A DNA stretch of 56,289 nt, taken from assembly GCA_035699085.1 (NCBI GenBank), contig DASSBG010000027.1:1-56289 (forward strand). Reading direction: 5' to 3'. The DNA is from DASSBG01 sp035699085. Lineage in GTDB: Bacteria > Pseudomonadota > Gammaproteobacteria > Xanthomonadales > Rhodanobacteraceae. The notes beneath the pieces are model-generated. The model was not told the DNA's origin. It ran no database searches and was given only the letters and a program-made list of their open reading frames with translations. Numbering within the stretch: the first letter of the stretch is position 1; each line of letters starts with the position of its first letter. Below are positions 51,992 to 56,289 of the stretch, piece after piece. The position numbers were made by a program, and so were the translations under genes.

Positions 51992-52681
51992 ATGCCAAGG
52001 CAACACGCCGTGATCGCCCCGTCCATCCTGTCCGCCGACTTTGCCCGGCTGGGCGAGGACAGTGCGGCCGCACTGGCCGCGGGCGGCGACTGGCTGCACT
52101 TCGACGTGATGGACAACCATTACGTACCGAACCTGACCATAGGGCCAATGGTACTGAAGGCGCTGCGCGATGACGGCATCGCCGCGCCGATCGACGTACA
52201 CCTGATGATCAAGCCGGTCGACGCCATCGTGCCGGCGTTCGCCGAGGCCGGCGCGACCGTGATCAGCTTTCATCCCGAAGCAACCGAGCATGTAGACCGC
52301 AGCATCCAGTTGATCAAGGCGCATGGCTGCAAGGCTGGGCTGGTGTTCAACCCGGCCACGCCGCTCGACTACCTCGAATACGAGCTGCACAACATCGACC
52401 TGGTGCTGGTGATGTCGGTCAACCCGGGCTTCGGCGGCCAGAGCTTCATCCCCTCGGCGCTGGACAAGCTGCGCCGCGCCCGGGCGATGATCGACGCCAG
52501 CGGCCGCGACGTGCGGCTGGAGGTTGATGGCGGGGTCAAGGCCGGCAACATCGGCGAGGTGGCAGCGGCGGGCGCCGACACCTTCGTCGCCGGCTCGGCG
52601 ATCTTCAAGTCGCCGGACTACGCGGCCGAGATCGGCGCCATGCGCGAGGCGATCGCCGCCGCCACGACGCGCACCACCTGA
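51992..52681 (+). CDS. rpe: Ribulose-phosphate 3-epimerase
   Basis: A 229-residue TIM-barrel enzyme interconverting ribulose 5-phosphate and xylulose 5-phosphate. VIAPSILSADFARLGEDSAA, WLHFDVMDNHYVPNLTIGP, PIDVHLMIKPVD, MSVNPGFGGQSFIPSALDKL and LEVDGGVKAGNIGEVAAAGAD hold the metal and phosphate residues. The ATG at 51992 matches the family start; in-frame ATGs at 51962 and 51980 are alternatives. It is divergent from nirK. Confidence 0.96.
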   Translation: MPRQHAVIAPSILSADFARLGEDSAAALAAGGDWLHFDVMDNHYVPNLTIGPMVLKALRDDGIAAPIDVHLMIKPVDAIVPAFAEAGATVISFHPEATEHVDRSIQLIKAHGCKAGLVFNPATPLDYLEYELHNIDLVLVMSVNPGFGGQSFIPSALDKLRRARAMIDASGRDVRLEVDGGVKAGNIGEVAAAGADTFVAGSAIFKSPDYAAEIGAMREAIAAATTRTT

Positions 52682-52700
52682 GCCGGCCACGCCGCGGGCG

Positions 52701-54545
52701 TCAGCGGTACATCAGGTTGATGCCCGCGACCATCACCACCAGCATCAGCAGCGTCAACGGCAGGCCGACCCGGATGAAGTCGCGCGTGTGGTAGCCGCCG
52801 GGGCCGGCGACGATCAGCAAGGTCGGGCTGGCGCTGGGGATCAGGAAGGTGTTGGAGGCCGACATCGCCACCAGCAGCGCGTACATCGCCGGGTTGCCGC
52901 CGGAGGCCAGCGCGATGTTGATGGCCATCGGCACCATCATCACCGTGGCGCCGACGTGCGAGATCACCTGCGACAGCAGCAGGGTGAGTATCGAGATGCA
53001 GGCCTCCAGCACCCACGGCGGCATCGCGCCGAAATAGTGCAGCACCTCCTGGGCGATCCAGGCGGCGGTACCGGTGGCATCCATCGCCCAGCCCAACGGG
53101 ATCAGGCAGGCGGTGATGAACACGGTCTTCCAGTTGATCGCGGTGTAGGCCTCGTCCATGTTCAGCACCCCGGCCAGCAGCATGCCGACCGCGCCGATCA
53201 TCAAGGCCACGCTGAGCTTGAGCTCGCTGAACAGGCCAAGGCCCATCGCCAGCGCGAAGAAGCCGATGGCGTACCAGATCTTGCCCGGCCGCTGCTCCTG
53301 CTTGGGGATCGCGGTCACCACCACGAGGTCGCGGTTCTCCTGCGCCAGCACCAGGTCCTGCCAGCGGCTGTGGATCACCAGCGTGTCGCCGGCGCGCAGC
53401 GCGACCTGGCGCACGTCCTCGCGGAACACCTGGTCGCCACGGTGCACTGCCAGTACCGACAAGCCAAGGCGCTTGCGCAGGTGCAGGTCGCCGATGGTCT
53501 GCTTGATGAAGTGCGAACTCGGCGGCACCACGACCTCGGCGATGCCGGTGCGGCTGGGGTTGAACATGTCGCCCAGCTGCCGCAGCCGCGGAGCCAGCCG
53601 GCACAATTGGTTGGCGGCGAAATCGCCGACGGCCTCGCGCGGGCCCAGCACGCCGAGCACCGTGCCCACCCAGATCATCTGGTCGGCCGGCGGCGCCAGT
53701 CGCGCCTCGTTGCCGTTCTTCATGGCGAGGATGAGCGGCGCGTCGTGCAGCTGCTCGGCTTCGCCGACGCTCATGCCGACCAGCGGGCTCTCGGCGGTCA
53801 CCGTCAGCTCCAGCACCTCGCCGCGGATGCCGTAGACGTCGGCGAAGTAGCTCTCGGTGCGGCCCGGCGTGACGCTTTGCTTGTCCTCGCCGCGCGGCAG
53901 CAGGCGCCGGCCGATGACGGCGAAATAGGCGACGCCGACGATCAACAGCGCGATGCCGACCGGCGTGTTGGCGAACAGGCCGAAGGGCTCGATGGTCTGC
54001 GCGCCCGGCGGCAGGTTGAGGTTGGCGTTGGCGACCAGGTCGTTGAGCAGGATCAGCGGCGAGTTCGACACCAGGGTCATGTTGGTGCCGGCCAGGATGC
54101 AGAAGGCCATCGGCAGCAGCAGGCGCTTCAGCGGCACGCCGGTGCGCGCGCTGACGCGGCTGACCACCGGCAGGAACAGCGCCGCCAGCGCCTGGCTCTG
54201 GATCACCGACGACAGCGTGCCGACGGTGGCATTGACCGCCGTGCCCAGCCGCGACTCGGCGCCGCCGGCGACCTTGAGGATCAGGTTGGCCGTCTTGGCC
54301 AGCACGCCGGTGCGGTCCAGGCCGGCGCCCATGATCATGATCGCCATCAGCGAGATCACCGCGTTGCCGGCGAAGCCGTCGAACAGGCGGTCCACCGGCA
54401 TCAGGCCGGTGATCCCGATCACCACCACCACCAGCAGCGCCACGATGTCCGAGCGCACCCACTCCAGCACCAGCATCATCAGCGTGAAGCCCACCAGCGC
54501 CAGCACGAGCAGCATGTCGGTGGTGAGGGTCAGGCCGTTGTCCAT
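52701..54545 (-). CDS. SLC13-type permease with two TrkA_C domains
   Basis: A 614-residue inner-membrane transporter from the ATG at 54545. Two transmembrane halves (residues ~8-205 and ~425-614) contain the paired ArsB/NhaD/SLC13-like motifs NAVISLMAIMIMGAGLDRTG and VSNSPLILLNDL, and SASNTFLIPSASPTLLIVAG. Between them lie two RCK_C/TrkA_C ligand-binding domains (about 225-310 and 335-415, ELTVTAESPLVGMSVGE.. and VVVPPSSHFIKQTIGDL). Such proteins carry sulfate or dicarboxylates with sodium; substrate is not determined. It follows trmB by 12 bp. Confidence 0.9.
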   Translation of the reverse strand: MDNGLTLTTDMLLVLALVGFTLMMLVLEWVRSDIVALLVVVVIGITGLMPVDRLFDGFAGNAVISLMAIMIMGAGLDRTGVLAKTANLILKVAGGAESRLGTAVNATVGTLSSVIQSQALAALFLPVVSRVSARTGVPLKRLLLPMAFCILAGTNMTLVSNSPLILLNDLVANANLNLPPGAQTIEPFGLFANTPVGIALLIVGVAYFAVIGRRLLPRGEDKQSVTPGRTESYFADVYGIRGEVLELTVTAESPLVGMSVGEAEQLHDAPLILAMKNGNEARLAPPADQMIWVGTVLGVLGPREAVGDFAANQLCRLAPRLRQLGDMFNPSRTGIAEVVVPPSSHFIKQTIGDLHLRKRLGLSVLAVHRGDQVFREDVRQVALRAGDTLVIHSRWQDLVLAQENRDLVVVTAIPKQEQRPGKIWYAIGFFALAMGLGLFSELKLSVALMIGAVGMLLAGVLNMDEAYTAINWKTVFITACLIPLGWAMDATGTAAWIAQEVLHYFGAMPPWVLEACISILTLLLSQVISHVGATVMMVPMAINIALASGGNPAMYALLVAMSASNTFLIPSASPTLLIVAGPGGYHTRDFIRVGLPLTLLMLVVMVAGINLMYR

Positions 54546-54556
54546 TGCGCGCGGGC

Positions 54557-55270
54557 TCAGTCTGCCGTGGTGCGATCGTAGAGAAGATCCCACACGGCGT
54601 GCCCCAGTTTGGTGCCACGCCGCTCAAAATGCGTCTCGACCCGCCAGGGCGGGCGCTCGGCGCCGCGGCCCGGGCCCATCCGGTTGCGCCACTGCGGCGA
54701 GGCCTCCAGCACCTCGATCATGTGCTCGGCGTAGCCGGCCCAGTCGGTGGCCAGGTGCAGCAGCCCGCCCGGCCGCGTGCGTTCGGCAAGCAGCGCTGCG
54801 AAACCGGGCTGCAACAGGCGCCGCTTGTGGTGGCGCTTTTTCGGCCACGGATCGGGAAACCAGATGCGGGTCTCGGCCAGTGCCGCCGGGGCAATCTCGT
54901 CACGCAGCACCTCGACGGCATCGTGGCGGTACAGCCGCACGTTGTCGCTGCCCTGCGCGGCCAGCGCGTTCATCAGCCGGCCGACGCCGGGGCCGTGGAC
55001 CTCGACGCCGATGAAGTCGCGCTGCGGCTCTGCCGCCGCCGCGTGCGCCAGCGCCTCGCCGTTGCCGAAGCCGATCTCCAGCACGAGGTCGGCGCGGCGG
55101 CCGAACACCGCGGCAAAGTCGCCCGGGGCGTCGCCGCCGGGTTCGAGGCCGTAGCGCGGCCAGTGCTGGTCGAAGGCGCGGCGCTGGGCCGGCGTCATGC
55201 GGCCCTCGCGCAGCACGAAACTGCGCAGCGGGCGGCGGCCGGCGTGCTGTTGGCTGCCCGGCGCGCCCAC
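54557..55270 (-). CDS. trmB: tRNA (guanine-N7-)-methyltransferase
   Basis: A 237-residue SAM-dependent enzyme methylating G46 of tRNA. RSFVLREGRMTPAQRRAF is the usual N-terminus; LVLEIGFGNGEALAHAA is the SAM loop; WFPDPWPKKRHHKRRLLQP and HLATDWAGYAEHMIEVLEA are diagnostic. It starts 8 bp after the thiG stop, so thiG, trmB and the permease form one minus-strand operon, an order common in Xanthomonadales. Confidence 0.96.
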   Translation of the reverse strand: MGAPGSQQHAGRRPLRSFVLREGRMTPAQRRAFDQHWPRYGLEPGGDAPGDFAAVFGRRADLVLEIGFGNGEALAHAAAAEPQRDFIGVEVHGPGVGRLMNALAAQGSDNVRLYRHDAVEVLRDEIAPAALAETRIWFPDPWPKKRHHKRRLLQPGFAALLAERTRPGGLLHLATDWAGYAEHMIEVLEASPQWRNRMGPGRGAERPPWRVETHFERRGTKLGHAVWDLLYDRTTAD

Positions 55271-55277
55271 CAGCGCG

Positions 55278-56084
55278 CTAGCCGATCAGGTCGTCGACGG
55301 GACTGGACGCCGACGCGTGACGCTTGCGCGGGATGCGCCCGGCGCGAAAGGCCAGCCGGCCGGCGACCACCGCGTGGCGCATGGCCGTGGCCATGCGCAC
55401 CGGATCGCGGGCCAGCGCGATGGCGCTGTTCATCAGCACGCCATCGCAGCCAAGTTCCATGGCCAGCGCGGCGTCCGACGCCGTGCCGACGCCCGCATCG
55501 ACGATCACCGGTACCTTGGCGTTGTCGACGATCTCCAGCAGGTTGTAGCGGTTCTGGATGCCGAGGCCCGAGCCGATCGGCGCGGCCAGCGGCATCACCG
55601 CGGCACAGCCGATCTCCTCAAGGCGTTTGGCCAGGATCGGGTCGTCGCTGGTGTAGACCATGACGTGGAAACCGTCGGCCACCAGCCGCTCGGCTGCGTC
55701 CAGCGTCTGCACGACGTCGGGGAACAGCGTCTTCGAATCGCCCAGCACCTCCAGCTTGACCAGCGCGTGGCCGTCCAGCAGCTCGCGCGCCAGACGGCAG
55801 GTGCGCACCGCCTCCTCGGCGGTGTAGCAGCCGGCGGTGTTGGGCAGGATGGTGAAACGCTCGGGCGGCAGGGCGTCGAGCAGGTTGGGCTGGTCCGGGT
55901 CCTGGCCGATGTTGCTGCGGCGGATCGCCACGGTGACGATCTCGGCGCCCGCGGCGTCACTGGCGCGCCGGGTCTCGTCCAGGTCCTTGTACTTGCCGGT
56001 GCCGGTCAGCAGGCGTGACCGATAGGCGGTGCCGGCGATGGTCAGGGCATCGTCGGCAAGCTCGATCGGGGGCGCGAAAGTCAT
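55278..56084 (-). CDS. thiG: Thiazole synthase
   Basis: A 268-residue TIM-barrel enzyme that builds the thiamine thiazole from deoxyxylulose phosphate, dehydroglycine and ThiS thiocarboxylate. Visible are YRSRLLTGTGKYKDLDETRRA (with the start of the barrel), FTILPNTAGCYTAEEAVR, VKLEVLGDSKTLFPDVVQ (Schiff-base Lys nearby), PIGSGLGIQNRYNLL and VIVDAGVGTASDAALAMELG. The thiS gene usual just upstream is not present before the window ends, where an IS110 element begins. Confidence 0.96.
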   Translation of the reverse strand: MTFAPPIELADDALTIAGTAYRSRLLTGTGKYKDLDETRRASDAAGAEIVTVAIRRSNIGQDPDQPNLLDALPPERFTILPNTAGCYTAEEAVRTCRLARELLDGHALVKLEVLGDSKTLFPDVVQTLDAAERLVADGFHVMVYTSDDPILAKRLEEIGCAAVMPLAAPIGSGLGIQNRYNLLEIVDNAKVPVIVDAGVGTASDAALAMELGCDGVLMNSAIALARDPVRMATAMRHAVVAGRLAFRAGRIPRKRHASASSPVDDLIG

Positions 56085-56119
56085 GTGCGGAGAGGCGTGC
56101 GTGCGAAAACGCTATCGTA

Positions 56120-56150
56120 GCGCATGGCGCACGCAACGCGCGCCATGCGC
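56120..56150. repeat. 11-bp perfect inverted repeat upstream of thiG
   Basis: GCGCATGGCGC (56120-56130) and GCGCCATGCGC (56140-56150) enclose a 9-nt loop. It lies 36 bp before the thiG start codon, on the side of the IS110 gene. No U-tract follows on either strand. It could be an end structure of the IS or a leader hairpin. Confidence 0.6.
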
Positions 56151-56243
56151 CGTAATCACATGGACTCGCCCCCGGCGCATTAGGCATCTGGTGCCAGCGG
56201 TGGTGAGATGTCACTTCCACCGAAAATTGCCGGGAGCGAGCCC
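56151..56243. mobile_element. Presumed left end of an IS110-family element
   Basis: About 90 bp precede the transposase ATG and include GGCATCTGGTGCC, a small dyad (GGCA..TGCC) at 56183-56195. IS110 elements carry non-coding ends of this size, and the bridge RNA of the IS110 group is encoded in the left end. The exact boundary cannot be placed without a second copy. Confidence 0.45.
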
Positions 56244-56289
56244 ATGAACAAGGTTACGACGATCGGGATTGATTTGGCCAAACACGTGT
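56244..56289 (+). CDS. IS110-family transposase, 5' fragment
   Basis: Only the first 15 codons are in the window, reading MNKVTTIGIDLAKHV. The GIDLAKHVF-like start with the catalytic Asp of the DEDD nuclease domain is the hallmark of IS110-family transposases. GGGAGCGAG precedes the ATG by 3-12 bp. It is divergent from thiG, 159 bp from it. Completeness cannot be judged. Confidence 0.85.
   Translation, partial: MNKVTTIGIDLAKHV

Noticed and set aside
52618..54627. A second long minus-strand frame over the SLC13 permease
   Set aside because: It is an Arg/Gly/Pro-rich alternate frame; the permease frame has clear helices and motifs.

Overview
The window is high-GC, densely coding chromosomal DNA. 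I infer a gammaproteobacterium of the Xanthomonadales (Lysobacterales) type. The reasons are the gene orders (rubredoxin / thiE / hemL; pcm / tolC / waaA; thiG / trmB), a short-form adenylate kinase, a PPi-type phosphofructokinase with an H+-pyrophosphatase, and GGCGGGTT..AACCCGCC REP hairpins with abundant GGGGACC/GGGAATG heptamer arrays. This placement is inference from content, not from a search.

Layout. 1-182: what looks like an rRNA-operon promoter and leader on the minus strand, reading out of the left edge. 379-9876: housekeeping genes (DUF192, rubredoxin, thiE-hemL-PLP enzyme operon, secreted protein, LON-domain protein, mpl, membrane protein, adk, pfp). 9977-20159: udgX, hppA, lemA/DUF2207 pair, prolyl oligopeptidase, 2OG-Fe(II) oxygenase and ppa. 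Three PPi enzymes (pfp, hppA, ppa) lie within 11.6 kb. 20213-26952: GFA protein, ferritin-like protein, thiC, a TetR regulator divergent from a small ORF, pcm, tolC. 27097-32428: LPS core/lipid A genes (waaA, lpxL, O-antigen ligase, glycosyltransferase, zinc-finger protein). 32575-34216: Yip1-type membrane protein and a small frameshifted membrane gene.

34351-46851 is the main accessory region. It holds an MDR oxidoreductase, a Gfo/Idh/MocA oxidoreductase, a UDP-xylose-synthase-like protein (opposite strand), an SDR, a dTDP-L-rhamnose 4-epimerase-like protein, a fused glycoside hydrolase/CDP-paratose-2-epimerase-like protein, a GT4 glycosyltransferase, three tandem CgeB-type glycosyltransferases and a methyltransferase. 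Overlapping stops and starts tie most of them into one transcription unit. The likely product is an unidentified glycan or glycoconjugate.

46874-56289: Mpo1-like protein, purC, cytochrome c, djlA, a multidomain copper nitrite reductase (DoxX-like membrane domain + NirK + cytochrome c) behind an FNR/DNR box at class II spacing, rpe, an SLC13-type permease, trmB, thiG, and the first 15 codons of an IS110-family transposase cut by the right edge.

The non-coding DNA is unusual. A ~580-bp element at 18011-18592 consists of two mirror-image, hairpin-rich halves with compensatory stem changes. Heptamer arrays recur in intergenic regions, and one inverted pair of them bounds an in-frame 64-codon insertion inside mpl. 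No tRNA, CRISPR array or prophage was seen.
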